Source: an uncultured Nitrospirales bacterium
GTDB lineage: Bacteria; Nitrospirota; Nitrospiria; Nitrospirales; UBA8639
Reading direction: 5' to 3'
Assembly (NCBI GenBank): GCA_958295805.1
Contig: OY282373.1
Location: forward strand, 28,501 to 92,500
Length of the DNA stretch: 64,000 bases
A model generated the notes under the pieces. The model was given only the letters and a program-made list of their open reading frames with translations. It was not told where the DNA came from and made no database searches. Of the stretch, positions 17,324 to 26,579 are shown piece by piece; the first letter of the stretch is position 1, and each line of letters starts with the position of its first letter. The position numbers and the translations under genes are program-made.

Positions 17324-18487
17324 TTATGAAGAGGGAGCACGGCCGGGCTGGGTCTGCCCGGGAAGCGGAAACGGCTCAGGTTTTCCGAATGGCAGGGTTT
17401 CTACGTACAGCGAGGTCGAGGGGAAGGCAAACGCGGCACCGTGGCTTTCGACGATGTCCTTGACTGTATAGGCCAGTCGTTCCTTACACGCCAACCATCC
17501 CTTCCACTCCGTGGTCCTGGTAAAACAATACAGCATGACGTTGATGCTTGAGGCTCCGAAGGCATCCACGAAGACGAACGTTTCCGTTTTGGAAGGGTCG
17601 AGTTCAAAGTCCCCGCTGACGTTCACGTATTCACCAATATCGTGAATGATCCCGCGCAGTTGGTCGTGCGTCGTGCGATATTCCACGCCGATGGTCCAAT
17701 AAATTCTGCGATTGGTCATGCGAGAAAAATTCACGAGGGCTTCCCCTGCCAACTTTCCGTTCGGAATGGTCACCAAGGCTTTGTCAAAGCGTCGAATTTT
17801 CGTGGCGCGAAAGCCGATGTCCTCCACCATCCCTTCCACGTCCGGCGTGCGAATCCAATTATCTTTTTCGAACATCCGATCCAGAAAGATGGTCAACCCC
17901 GCGAATAAGTTGGCAATGAAATCTTTGGCGCCCAAGGCCACGGCCATCCCGACGAGTCCCAAACTCCCCAGCACGGCCGCCACGTTAAATCCCCACTCCT
18001 GAAAGACGGCCGCGATCGCCAGACAGATCACGATGAACTTGGCGAGTTTCACGAAAAAGCTCTTCATGGTGTCGCGCATGCTCGAACTTCCCATCATGGC
18101 AATCCCGCGGTCCATGAACGAAGACAGTGGATCGACGGCTCGAAACAGCACCCAGAACAACGTCAGCGCGATCAAGGACCGAATGAGTTTGTCGAACGCC
18201 TCCCCGACGGGCGCGGACGTGGGGATGATCTGACCCGCCACGTAAATCCCCACGACCATAAATCCGAATTCCAAGGGTTTTTCCACGGCTGCGAGCAAGA
18301 GATCATCAACGTCCGTTCTGGTCTTCTTGGTCACGGTGCGAAGCGAGGCCACCACGAACCGGAAAAAGACGCGGCGCAGTCCGAGAAAAGCCAACAGCAC
18401 GAAGACGGCGGCCACTACTTGGCCCAGACTGATCCCGAAGGCGCCCGTCTGCCACACCGCGGCCACGTGTTCACCAAATTCCGTCAT
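17324..18487 (-). CDS. MscS-family mechanosensitive channel
   Basis: A 387-residue protein. Helices lie near residues 20-40, 72-90 and 100-118, then a pore-lining helix and the MscS beta-domain start with VLGSLGLVGMAVALGAKDFIANLFAGLTI, which matches the Gly/Ala-rich TM3 and its LGAKD..N continuation in the family. This is followed by the beta-domain (NWIRTPDVEGMVEDIGFRATKIR) and the alpha/beta C-terminal domain with VTIPNGKL. It should release solutes under hypo-osmotic stress in the inner membrane. It stands alone, about 75 nt upstream of the Sel1 gene on the same strand. Confidence 0.9.
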   Translation of the reverse strand: MTEFGEHVAAVWQTGAFGISLGQVVAAVFVLLAFLGLRRVFFRFVVASLRTVTKKTRTDVDDLLLAAVEKPLEFGFMVVGIYVAGQIIPTSAPVGEAFDKLIRSLIALTLFWVLFRAVDPLSSFMDRGIAMMGSSSMRDTMKSFFVKLAKFIVICLAIAAVFQEWGFNVAAVLGSLGLVGMAVALGAKDFIANLFAGLTIFLDRMFEKDNWIRTPDVEGMVEDIGFRATKIRRFDKALVTIPNGKLAGEALVNFSRMTNRRIYWTIGVEYRTTHDQLRGIIHDIGEYVNVSGDFELDPSKTETFVFVDAFGASSINVMLYCFTRTTEWKGWLACKERLAYTVKDIVESHGAAFAFPSTSLYVETLPFGKPEPFPLPGQTQPGRAPSS

Positions 18488-18876
18488 TGCCTCACGCTTC
18501 TGCTCTTCAGCCCGGTTCTCCGCACCTGAACGTTCCGAACGTGGCCCTCACCATAATGAAAATTCTTCAGGGCTTGCAAGATACGGCTCTTTTGCGAAGT
18601 CGATGGTCCGTGACGAGACCCTTCCCTTCGCTCAGGGTGACAACGTCCGGCAAAACACGGCCCCTTTGCGAAGTCGAGGCTCATTCGCTCAGGGTGGCAA
18701 CATCCGGCAAGACACGGCCCATTTACAGATTCGAGGCCGCCCGGGCATCCGAACGCGACGTTGACATTCTTGAACCCGAATGCTTCAAATTATTGTTTGA
18801 CGGACGCGGCACCGACCACCACGCCACGTGACGCCGTCGGGGCATTGCACGCATCATTGAGGAGACCGCGGTCCCC
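18488..18876. other. Intergenic region with dispersed repeats
   Basis: About 390 nt between divergent genes. Between 18585 and 18725 two related copies of a repeat occur (TTTGCGAAGTCGA ... TTCGCTCAGGGTG.CAAC.TCCGGCAA.ACACGGCCC), of the family seen at 14223 and 22101. No gene is recognisable. A Shine-Dalgarno-like TTGAGGAGA at 18857 belongs to the next gene. Confidence 0.5.
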
Positions 18877-19596
18877 GTGCCCACGAACCGACAACGGCTT
18901 CCGAATGTCCACGCTTTGGATTGGGCGTCCATCGAAGAGTCGATGATGACGAGCGGGCACGTCCACGTGCCGCGGCTGCTCCACGCTTCGGCGTGTCGAT
19001 CCTTGCGAACGCTGTACGACGACGATCGTCGGTTTCGATCCAGAATCGTGATGGCACGCCATCGATTTGGACAAGGAGAGTACTCGTATTTTGCGTATCC
19101 CCTGCCGGCTCCGGTGTCCCATTTACGCACCCGGCTGTACGCCTCTCTGTCGCCCATTGCCAATCGAATGATGGAAAAGATGAACCGCCCCCATCGGTAT
19201 CCTTCGACCCTGGCGGCCTTTCGACAACAATGTCGCAGTCAGGGGCAAACACAACCGACGCCCTTACTGCTTCGGTACGACCGTGGGGATTTTAATTGTC
19301 TGCACCGTGATCTCTATGGGCCGACGTTCTTTCCTCTTCAAGCAATGGTCATGTTAAGTCGCAAAGGCAAAGAGTTTGAGGGAGGAGAATTTGTCCTCGT
19401 CGAAAACCGGCCGCGCCAACAATCCCGCGTCACCGTGTTGAATCCCGACCTTGGTGATCTGATTATTTTCCCGGTCTTTGAACGACCCGTTGCCGGACAC
19501 CGTGGAGTCACGCGCGCGAACGTGCGTCACGGCGTGAGCCGCATGGCCGCCGGTCACCGGTGCGTGCTGGGAATCATCTTTCACGACGCACGGTGA
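18877..19596 (+). CDS. 2-oxoglutarate/Fe(II)-dependent oxygenase
   Basis: A 239-residue protein with the iron-binding H-x-D...H motif of 2OG-Fe(II) oxygenases. H143 and D145 lie in FNCLHRDLYGP, the distal His is probably H218 in NVRHGVSR, and R228 is the likely 2-oxoglutarate anchor. FEGGEFVLVE and GDLIIFPVFERPV are the jelly-roll strands of the prolyl-hydroxylase-like group. Substrate unknown; relatives are found near alkylation-repair genes, but no such neighbour is here. The start is GTG, with GAGGAG 12 nt upstream. The DUF819 gene follows after 43 nt on the same strand. Confidence 0.83.
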   Translation: MPTNRQRLPNVHALDWASIEESMMTSGHVHVPRLLHASACRSLRTLYDDDRRFRSRIVMARHRFGQGEYSYFAYPLPAPVSHLRTRLYASLSPIANRMMEKMNRPHRYPSTLAAFRQQCRSQGQTQPTPLLLRYDRGDFNCLHRDLYGPTFFPLQAMVMLSRKGKEFEGGEFVLVENRPRQQSRVTVLNPDLGDLIIFPVFERPVAGHRGVTRANVRHGVSRMAAGHRCVLGIIFHDAR

Positions 19597-19639
19597 TGAA
19601 CACCGGATACACCGGGCGAACGCCAACTCAGCCGTTTGA

Positions 19640-20785
19640 ATGAACGCCGTCATTGCTCAGGATCAAACCGTGGTGCTGGGAGCCATCTTGGTGACCGCGG
19701 CGTTCGTGGGCCTCCGGAGCGAACGGTACGCGTGGGGAGCCGCGTTGTCGGGCGCCGTCGTGACCATGCTGACCACGGTCGTCCTGTCAAACGTCGGAAT
19801 CCTGCCTTCCGCGGCGCCCGTCTACGACCTCGTGTGGGCCTATCTCGTTCCCGTGGCCATCCCGCTGTTGTTGTTCAAGGCCAATCTCTTTCGAATTATT
19901 CGCGAAGCCGGCCACACCCTGGTGGCCTTTGCGTTTGGGACCATCGGGACGGTGGTTGGCGTCCTCATCGCGTTTCACCTGATTCCGACGGGAGAGGAAG
20001 ACTGGAAACTGGCCGCGATATTTTCGGCGACGTACATCGGCGGGTCCGTGAATTACATGTCCACGGCCGAAGCCGTGGGCATGCGTTCCGGCGACCTCCT
20101 CGCCGCCGGAGCCGCGGCGGATAATTTAACGATGACGGTCTATTTCCTCATCCTGTTGACGTTGCCGTCGATTGGGTTCTTGCAGCAGACGTTTACGTCC
20201 GTGCCGAAAACCTCGCCCCCCGCGTCACGGTCACGGCGCTTCGGCTTGTTGGAAAAATGGAGACGACTGACGTTCACGTCAACGAGTCTGGCACTCCTTC
20301 TCGCCGTGGCGTGTTGCGTGGTGGGGTATCAAGCGGCAACGTGGCTGGGAACGCCGAGCGGCGGCATTCTGTTCGTCACGGCCCTGGTCGTGCTGCTCGC
20401 GACGACGTGCGGTCCTCAGCTTGATCGCCTGACCGGAGCCGAAACCATCGGGATCGTCTTCATGCAAATCTTTTTTGCCACGATCGGCGCAACGGCAAAC
20501 GTTGGCGTCGTGCTGACGGTGGGGCCCTGGCTCTTTGTGTACGCCGTCGTCATCGTCAGCGTCCACCTGGTGATCATTCTGACTCTGGGAAAAATCGCCA
20601 AACTCAGCCTGCCCGATATTCTCGTCGCCTCCAACGCCAACATGGGCGGCCCGACCACCGCCGCCGCGATGGCCGCGGCCCGCAAATGGGATTCATTAGT
20701 CGTCCCCGCGATTTTGTGCGGGACGCTCGGGTACGCCGTGGCGACGTTTCTGGGCGTGCTGATCGGAAACGCGTTAAAAACGTGA
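19640..20785 (+). CDS. DUF819 family membrane protein
   Basis: A 381-residue, very hydrophobic protein with about 10-11 predicted helices. Family hallmarks are VPVAIPLLLFKANLFRI, the ATYIGGSVNYMSTAEAVG motif, the symmetric LVASNANMGGPTTAAAMAAARKW and VPAILCGTLGYAVATFLGVLIG. The inverted-repeat GG-x-x-N and NxGGPTTA motifs suggest a secondary transporter fold. Function of DUF819 is unproven. It is probably co-transcribed with the upstream oxygenase. Confidence 0.88.
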   Translation: MNAVIAQDQTVVLGAILVTAAFVGLRSERYAWGAALSGAVVTMLTTVVLSNVGILPSAAPVYDLVWAYLVPVAIPLLLFKANLFRIIREAGHTLVAFAFGTIGTVVGVLIAFHLIPTGEEDWKLAAIFSATYIGGSVNYMSTAEAVGMRSGDLLAAGAAADNLTMTVYFLILLTLPSIGFLQQTFTSVPKTSPPASRSRRFGLLEKWRRLTFTSTSLALLLAVACCVVGYQAATWLGTPSGGILFVTALVVLLATTCGPQLDRLTGAETIGIVFMQIFFATIGATANVGVVLTVGPWLFVYAVVIVSVHLVIILTLGKIAKLSLPDILVASNANMGGPTTAAAMAAARKWDSLVVPAILCGTLGYAVATFLGVLIGNALKT

Positions 20786-20924
20786 CGGCGGGAACGGCGC
20801 GGACGCGATCAGGAATTTCCATTTTCACGCGAAGTGGTGTACGATAATTTTCACGACGACGATGCGCTCTTTTTTACGAACGGCACGTTCCATTCATTCA
20901 TGATCCCATGACAGGAGGCACACA

Positions 20925-22007
20925 ATGACCGGCAACAAGAGAAGGCAGGACCGTCCGGGCGTCATCAACGATTCTCACCCTCACCGGACGCTGATTCTGG
21001 GACTCCTGCTGACGTTTCTGATCCCTCAGACTGTAATGGCCCAAACCCAAACGGCATTTTCGCTTCACCTCCCTTCAGGCTTGGAACACGATAAACTCGT
21101 GATCCCCGAGGATAACCCGTTAACCGAAGAAAAAGTGGAACTGGGGAAACTGTTGTTTTTTGATAAACGGTTATCGGCCAATGATACCATCGCCTGTGCA
21201 AGCTGCCACGTGCCGGCACTGGCCTTTACCGACGGACAACCCGTTTCCGCCGGCATTCATGAACAACGGGGGGGACGAAGTGCGCCGACCGCCGTCAATC
21301 GCGTCTTCAGCTCAGCCCAATTCTGGGACGGCCGGGCAGCCACGCTTGAAGAACAATCCGTCGGCCCGTTCGTCAACCCCATAGAGCACGGGTTTGCCGA
21401 CCACGACGCACTGGTGGCGAAAGTCAAGACGATTGCCGGCTATCACCCCCTCTTTGAACGCGCGTTCGGACCCGGTCCCATAACGCTCGACCTGATCGGC
21501 AAAGCCATTGCCAGTTTTCAACGCACCTTGTTGTCCGGGAACAGCAAGTACGATCGATTCATCGTGAAAGACGACGCGCAGGCGTTATCCGAAACGGCCC
21601 AAAACGGAGTCGGCATCTTCTTTGGAAAAGGACGCTGTGCAAGCTGCCACTCCGGGTTCAATTTTACGGACGAGGGATTTCACAATCTTGGCGTGGGATG
21701 GGACCGCGAGCAGGTCGACGTCGGCCGCTACGCCGTGACGAAAAAAGCTGAAGACCGCGGCGCGTTCAAAACGCCGACGTTGCGGGAAATCGCCCAAACC
21801 GCCCCGTACATGCACGATGGCAGTCTTGCGACATTAGGCGAAGTGATCGATTTCTACGATCAAGGTGGTATCCCGAATCCGCACCTGGATTCCGCCGTCA
21901 CACCGTTACATCTCACGGAGCAGGAGAAGGCAAATTTAATCGAATTTCTCCATTCCTTGAACGGAGAAGGCTGGCAGGTCACGCCGCCGACCGACTTCCC
22001 AAAGTAA
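20925..22007 (+). CDS. Di-haem cytochrome c peroxidase (MauG/CcpA family)
   Basis: A 360-residue periplasmic protein with an N-terminal signal sequence (LILGLLLTFLIPQTVMAQ). It has two c-type haem sites: CASCH near residue 90 (IACASCHVPALAFTDG) and CASCH near residue 236 (GRCASCHSGFNFTDEGFHNLGVG). The blocks RSAPTAVNRVFSSAQFWDGRAATLEEQ and AFKTPTLREIAQTAPYMHDGS are typical of bacterial cytochrome c peroxidases, which reduce hydrogen peroxide with electrons from small cytochromes. GGAGG lies about 8 nt before the ATG. It stands alone. Confidence 0.92.
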   Translation: MTGNKRRQDRPGVINDSHPHRTLILGLLLTFLIPQTVMAQTQTAFSLHLPSGLEHDKLVIPEDNPLTEEKVELGKLLFFDKRLSANDTIACASCHVPALAFTDGQPVSAGIHEQRGGRSAPTAVNRVFSSAQFWDGRAATLEEQSVGPFVNPIEHGFADHDALVAKVKTIAGYHPLFERAFGPGPITLDLIGKAIASFQRTLLSGNSKYDRFIVKDDAQALSETAQNGVGIFFGKGRCASCHSGFNFTDEGFHNLGVGWDREQVDVGRYAVTKKAEDRGAFKTPTLREIAQTAPYMHDGSLATLGEVIDFYDQGGIPNPHLDSAVTPLHLTEQEKANLIEFLHSLNGEGWQVTPPTDFPK

Positions 22008-22048
22008 ATCCATGGCCTCGTGGGAAAAGGTCAAGCAAGCCGGCGGTC

Positions 22049-22077
22049 GGGGTAGCGTCACGCCACCGACCGCCCTC
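22049..22077. terminator. Inverted repeat after the peroxidase gene
   Basis: GGCGGTCGG and CCGACCGCC form a 9-bp stem with a loop of about 13 nt, 40 nt after the peroxidase stop. It lacks a clear U-run, so its terminator role is uncertain. Confidence 0.4.
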
Positions 22078-22098
22078 CTATCATTCTTCACTCCCCTT

Positions 22099-22170
22099 CC
22101 TGTCATTCTGAGCGAAGTGCCTGCCCTGAGCTTGTCCTGAGCCTCGAAGGGCCTCGAAGCGAAGAATCTC
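22099..22170. repeat. Dispersed TCATTCTGAGCGAAG repeat
   Basis: Compound copy of a dispersed family: TCATTCTGAGCGAAGTG, then CTGAGCTTGTCCTGAGCC, then TCGAAGCGAAGAATCTC. Related copies lie at 14223-14250, 18585-18725, 45589-45613 and inside the 3' end of ppk2 (979-1019). It abuts the stop codon of the DapF-like gene. Confidence 0.7.
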
Positions 22171-23044
22171 AGCCGCTGAAACGCCCGCTGAAACGCCCCT
22201 GGTACACTTCGGCCACCGGACCCGTCATCGTCAGGTTGTAGTGCGCGTCAACCGTGACGCTCAACGTTCCACCGGGAGCCACGACCTTGACCGGGCTTTC
22301 GACTAATTTCAAGCGCACGCCCGCGCTGGCCACCGCGCAAGCCGAAGAACCCGACGCCTGCGTCTCTCCCACGCCACGCTCCCAGACGAAAATGGAGACG
22401 GCACGTGGGCCGATGGGCACGGCCAGTTGAACGTTGGTGCGTTTCGGAAAGGTGGGATGGGTTTCCAATTCGGGCCCCATGCGGAGCAGATCCTCCCGCG
22501 TCCAGGTCCCGCCCGTGTTCTTAAACACCACGCAATGGGGATTGCCCACGCTGACGCCCGTAAAGCGCAGGGACTGTCCCACGGCTTTGATCGGTTGGAG
22601 GAGTAACTCCGGCGCCTTAATGGTACAGGGCAAGTCACGCGGCCGAAACGAAGCCCGGCCCATCTCCACGGTCGCGCCGTTGACCCGCCCCTTCGGATCG
22701 AACGCCAACTCCACGTGAACGACCCCGCCTTTCGTTTCAACGGAAAACGAACGGCGGCGCGTCCGTTTCGTGGCATAGAGGAAACAGCCGAAAATGCGCA
22801 AACCGTTTCCAGATTTTTCCGCTTCACTGCCGTCCGGGTTGAAAACGCGTAATCCGAAATCCGCCTTTTTTGAAGGAACCAGGGCGACAATGCCGTCGCT
22901 GCCCACTCCCCAATGTCGATCACAGATCGCACGAATGGCTTTGGCGGTCAGCCGAAACGTCAACTGCCTGGGTTCAAGGGCAATGTAATCATTGCCCAGC
23001 CCATGGCCTTTGAAAAACAAATTGTGGGTGGGTGGCTTGTTCAT
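22169..23044 (-). CDS. DapF-like diaminopimelate epimerase family protein, Ser/Ser variant
   Basis: A 291-residue protein of the two-lobed DapF fold (FFKGHGLGNDYIAL start, ICDRHWGVGSDGI, VSVGNPHCVVF, FVWERGVGETQASG). Normal DapF interconverts LL- and meso-diaminopimelate in lysine and murein synthesis, using two catalytic cysteines. Both are Ser here: S78 in EKSGNGLR (usually CGNGxR) and S231 in TQASGSSACA (usually ACGTGACA). The rest of the fold is well kept, so it is unlikely to be a dead gene. It may use serine chemistry or another substrate. ATG at 23044 is chosen; the frame opens at 23056. Divergent from polA. The last residues (GRFSGRFSG) come from a short DNA duplication. Confidence 0.85.
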   Translation of the reverse strand: MNKPPTHNLFFKGHGLGNDYIALEPRQLTFRLTAKAIRAICDRHWGVGSDGIVALVPSKKADFGLRVFNPDGSEAEKSGNGLRIFGCFLYATKRTRRRSFSVETKGGVVHVELAFDPKGRVNGATVEMGRASFRPRDLPCTIKAPELLLQPIKAVGQSLRFTGVSVGNPHCVVFKNTGGTWTREDLLRMGPELETHPTFPKRTNVQLAVPIGPRAVSIFVWERGVGETQASGSSACAVASAGVRLKLVESPVKVVAPGGTLSVTVDAHYNLTMTGPVAEVYQGRFSGRFSG

Positions 23045-23204
23045 GACGTTCAACAAAAATTTACACGGAATGCCATGCCGCGGTCAAAGGTGCCCATGGC
23101 TTCGGTCGTCAAACTTTCCCGGTCGGGCATGATTGTGCTACATCCTTTCCCTACGTGGGTCTCCACGAAGAGAGCATAAGCCGAGGAGACGGGACGCAAC
23201 GACG

Positions 23205-26036
23205 ATGAACCCGCAAGACCAGGATTCGACTCGTCACCACCTGTGTTTGGTGGATGGGTCCGGCTTCATATTTCGAGCGTTCCACGCGCTTCCGGTGCTG
23301 ACCCGACCCGATCGGACCCCCGTCAACGCCGTGCTCGGGTTCAGCAACATGTTGCTCAAACTGCTGGATGATCTGCAAGCCACGCATCTGGCCGTCATTT
23401 TCGATTCGGCACGGGAGTCGTTTCGGAATGAACTGGCTCCGGACTATAAGGCCAATCGCCCCGACCCCCCCGACGAACTCATCCCCCAATTTCCCTTGGT
23501 TCGCGAGGCCACGCGCGCGTTTAACGTGGAATGTATCGAAAAGCCGGGCTTTGAAGCCGATGACCTGATCGCCACCTATGCGCGACAAGCCGAGGCCGCG
23601 GGGATGGACGTCATCATTGTGTCCTCGGATAAAGATCTGATGCAGTTGGTGTCTGATCGAATCAGCATGTTCGACGCCATCAAAAATCGGAAAATCGGCC
23701 GAACGGAAGTCAAGGAAAAATTCGGAGTGGGCCCGGAAAAGGTGGTGGACGTCCAAGCCCTGGCCGGCGATTCGACGGACAACGTGCCGGGAGTCCCGGG
23801 TATTGGGGTCAAAACCGCGGCCCTCCTCATTCAAGAATACGGGGACTTGGATTCACTCCTGTCCCGAGCCGGAGAAATCAAGCAACCGAAGCGACGCCAA
23901 AGCCTCATTGATTTTGCCGATCAAGCCAGACTCTCGCGGAAACTCGTTCGTTTACGAGACGACGTACCCACGGACCTGACCGTGAACCAGTTACAACGAC
24001 GAAGCCCTGATCCTCAACAACTGCTGCCCTTCCTCAACGAACAAGGCTTCAAAGCACTCATGGCCAAAATACAAAGCCGCATGGCGGCTTCCGTCAAGGA
24101 CCGTCCCCACGTCGAAGGCGTACCCACGGCAACGCCTGATGGGCCACCCGCCCCGCACTATGAACTGGTCCAATCCCATGCGGTCTTACAGGATTGGATC
24201 ACCCAGGCCCGTTACGGGGGCGTGGTGGCGATTAAAACCGAAACCACGTCAACGGACAAAACCCGAGCGGAACTGGTGGGACTTTCTCTATGCGTGAGGC
24301 CCGGCCGTGCGTGCTACGTTCCCCTTGCCCATCGCCTTCCTGCCCCAGCCGCCGAATCGGAGCACGCCGACTCCTCTGAAGCAGAGCACGCCTCGCAACC
24401 ACGCGCACCACTCGTCCAGATTCCCCTCGAAGACGCCCTCGATCTCCTGCGTCCGCTCTTCGCGGACCCCTCCGTGCTCAAAATCGGTCATCACCTCAAA
24501 GACGACGTGGTGGTGCTTCAACGATACGGCGTCACCCTCTCACCGGTGGACGACACCATGTTGATGTCCTACGTCCTGGACGGCGGCAGCCACGGCCACG
24601 GCGTGGATGAATTAGCCGAACGCCATTTCGGCCATGCGACGATCACGTTCAAAGACGTCACCGGCACGGGCAAAGCACAACGCACCTTCGACCTGGTCCC
24701 CCTGGAGCAAGCCTTGGCCTACGCCGCCGAACGCGCCGACGTGATCGTATGGTTGCATCAGTTCCTCAAACCACGCTTGCTGGCGGAACGAATGGTCACG
24801 ACGTATGAGACGCTCGAACGGCCCCTGCTTTCCGTCCTGGCAGACGTGGAAGCCGCGGGAATCCACGTTGACCGGGAAAAACTCGAATCGCTCAGCCGAG
24901 AATTTGCCGAACGCCAAGCCGTGCTGGAGAAAGACGTTCACGACCTGGCCGGTCACGCATTCAACGTGGGCTCGCCCAAACAACTGGGCGAAGTCCTGTT
25001 TGACGAACTGCGCATGGCAGGCGGACAAAAAGGAAAATCCGGGGCGTATTCGACCGGCGCCGACGTCCTGGAAACCCTGGCGGCCGAGGGGCACGAACTC
25101 CCGGCAAAAGTCCTGGACTGGCGACAACTCGACAAATTAAAGAGCACGTATACCGACGCCCTGGTTGAGCAGATCAACGCTCGAACCGGGCGCGTCCACA
25201 CGTCCTTCGCCATGGCGGCGACCTCGACGGGCCGTCTGTCTTCAACTGATCCCAACCTGCAAAACATTCCCATTCGTACCGAAGACGGTCGAAAAATTCG
25301 GCACGCCTTCGTGGCCGAGCCCGGCCGGCTCCTGCTGTCGCTGGACTACTCGCAAATTGAACTCCGTCTGCTCGCCCACGTTGCCGACGTCGGGACGCTG
25401 AAACAGGCGTTCCACAACGGTCAGGACATTCACGCCCTGACCGCCGGTCAACTGTTCGGCGTTGCCCCCGACGAGGTGGACCCGACCACGCGGCGGAAAG
25501 CCAAGGCCATCAATTTCGGCATCATATACGGAATCAGCGCATTCGGCCTCGGTCGCCAACTGGGGATTGCCAACGAAGAAGCCGCGGCCTACATGAAAGC
25601 CTATTTTGAACGATACCCGGGCATTCCGGAATACATGGACCGCACCAAACGATTCTGCCGCGAACGTGGCTACGTGGAGACGCTCTTCGGTCGCCGATGC
25701 CACGTGCCGGGCATCCACGACAAAAACGCCGTCCTTCGAAATTTTTCGGAACGGGCGGCAATCAATGCCCCGATCCAAGGCACGGCCGCCGACGTGTTGA
25801 AACGCGCCATGATTCGCGTCCCGCCCGCCTTGGCACGCCACCACCTTGATGCCAAAGCCACCATGCTGTTGACGGTTCACGACGAATTGCTTTTCGAAGT
25901 GGACGCAGAAGCCGTTGAGCAGACGGCTGAAATCGTGAAGCACGTCATGGAATCAGCAACGCTCCCGCCCCTCCAACTCTCCGTCCCCCTCACCGTGGAC
26001 ATAAAACAAGGAACCTCCTGGGGAGAAGCCCATTGA
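23205..26036 (+). CDS. polA: DNA polymerase I
   Basis: A 943-residue family A polymerase. Residues 1-290 form the 5'-3' nuclease (LVDGSGFIFRAFHALP, YKANRPDPPDEL, GFEADDLIATYA, SSDKDLMQL, GDSTDNVPGVPGIG). Residues about 330-530 are the 3'-5' exonuclease-like domain. The C-terminal 400 residues are the polymerase, with motif A LSLDYSQIELRLLAH, motif B RRKAKAINFGIIYG and motif C LLTVHDELLFEVD. The proofreading site is altered: K344 stands where the first catalytic Asp (DTET) should be, and R510 replaces the last Asp (YAAEDAD). Proofreading is thus probably lost, as in Taq. ATG at 23205 gives the family start; the frame opens at 23133. Confidence 0.95.
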   Translation: MNPQDQDSTRHHLCLVDGSGFIFRAFHALPVLTRPDRTPVNAVLGFSNMLLKLLDDLQATHLAVIFDSARESFRNELAPDYKANRPDPPDELIPQFPLVREATRAFNVECIEKPGFEADDLIATYARQAEAAGMDVIIVSSDKDLMQLVSDRISMFDAIKNRKIGRTEVKEKFGVGPEKVVDVQALAGDSTDNVPGVPGIGVKTAALLIQEYGDLDSLLSRAGEIKQPKRRQSLIDFADQARLSRKLVRLRDDVPTDLTVNQLQRRSPDPQQLLPFLNEQGFKALMAKIQSRMAASVKDRPHVEGVPTATPDGPPAPHYELVQSHAVLQDWITQARYGGVVAIKTETTSTDKTRAELVGLSLCVRPGRACYVPLAHRLPAPAAESEHADSSEAEHASQPRAPLVQIPLEDALDLLRPLFADPSVLKIGHHLKDDVVVLQRYGVTLSPVDDTMLMSYVLDGGSHGHGVDELAERHFGHATITFKDVTGTGKAQRTFDLVPLEQALAYAAERADVIVWLHQFLKPRLLAERMVTTYETLERPLLSVLADVEAAGIHVDREKLESLSREFAERQAVLEKDVHDLAGHAFNVGSPKQLGEVLFDELRMAGGQKGKSGAYSTGADVLETLAAEGHELPAKVLDWRQLDKLKSTYTDALVEQINARTGRVHTSFAMAATSTGRLSSTDPNLQNIPIRTEDGRKIRHAFVAEPGRLLLSLDYSQIELRLLAHVADVGTLKQAFHNGQDIHALTAGQLFGVAPDEVDPTTRRKAKAINFGIIYGISAFGLGRQLGIANEEAAAYMKAYFERYPGIPEYMDRTKRFCRERGYVETLFGRRCHVPGIHDKNAVLRNFSERAAINAPIQGTAADVLKRAMIRVPPALARHHLDAKATMLLTVHDELLFEVDAEAVEQTAEIVKHVMESATLPPLQLSVPLTVDIKQGTSWGEAH

Positions 26037-26056
26037 AACCGTTGCTAGAGAGCATC

Positions 26057-26130
26057 GTAGGGCGCCATCTCATGGCGCCGGGGTTCCCAGCCCCCCTAGG
26101 TTCCCAAGGCCGCATAAGATGCGGCCCTAC
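26057..26130. repeat. REP-like double palindrome after polA
   Basis: GTAGGGCGCCATCTCATGGC ... GGCCGCATAAGATGCGGCC CTAC, the same element as in the protease array, in the opposite order of palindromes. A half copy follows at 26146-26170 and a full one at 26321-26395. The flank AGCATC just outside appears to be part of the element. These hairpins may also protect or end the polA mRNA. Confidence 0.8.
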
Positions 26131-26320
26131 ATTTCTAGAATCGTTGTAGGGCGCCATCTCATGGCGCTTGGTTCCCAAGGTTTTCTTAGAATCCGCAAGA
26201 ATTGTTGAGAAAAAGTCAATTGTCAAAGTGAGGGTGATGCGTTACAATTTTTCGCTTCTCTCTTTAAGGTACCCGTGACGTGGGCCGTCGGCTAGGCGCG
26301 GACAGGTTGCACGGAGCATC

Positions 26321-26395
26321 GTAGGGCGCCATCTCATGGCGCCGGTTTTCCAAGGCCCCCTGAAGGTTCCAAGGCCGCATGAGATACGGCCCTAC
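26321..26395. repeat. REP-like double palindrome upstream of the adhesin region
   Basis: Third full copy outside the array: GGCGCCATCTCATGGCGCC... then GGCCGCATGAGATACGGCC, ending CCCTAC. GAGCATCGT occurs on both sides (just before, and at about 26401), which may be a target duplication or part of a longer element. Confidence 0.75.
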
Positions 26396-26579
26396 ATTTC
26401 GAGCATCGTTGGAGAATCGCCCTGTCCGCGCAGATCCCCACAATGTATACAGTAAGAAGAGGAAACATGCTGTCTCGCATCGTGCATTTCTTTGTCTCGA
26501 CGGATGAACCGTGCTGCACGCCCGAAAGAGGGAAACGCCCGCGTCACCACGCCTCTCACTCGTGGGGGGCGTGGGGGGT

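Noticed and set aside
14506..17329. Plus-strand ORFs (14506-15858 and 16001-17329) opposite the Sel1 gene
   Set aside because: Antisense of the 36-residue and 24-residue repeats; the minus strand carries the signal peptide, Sel1 consensus and ribosome binding site.
23151..23834. Minus-strand ORF of 227 codons opposite polA
   Set aside because: Shadow of the polA 5'-nuclease region; the plus-strand motifs are unmistakable.
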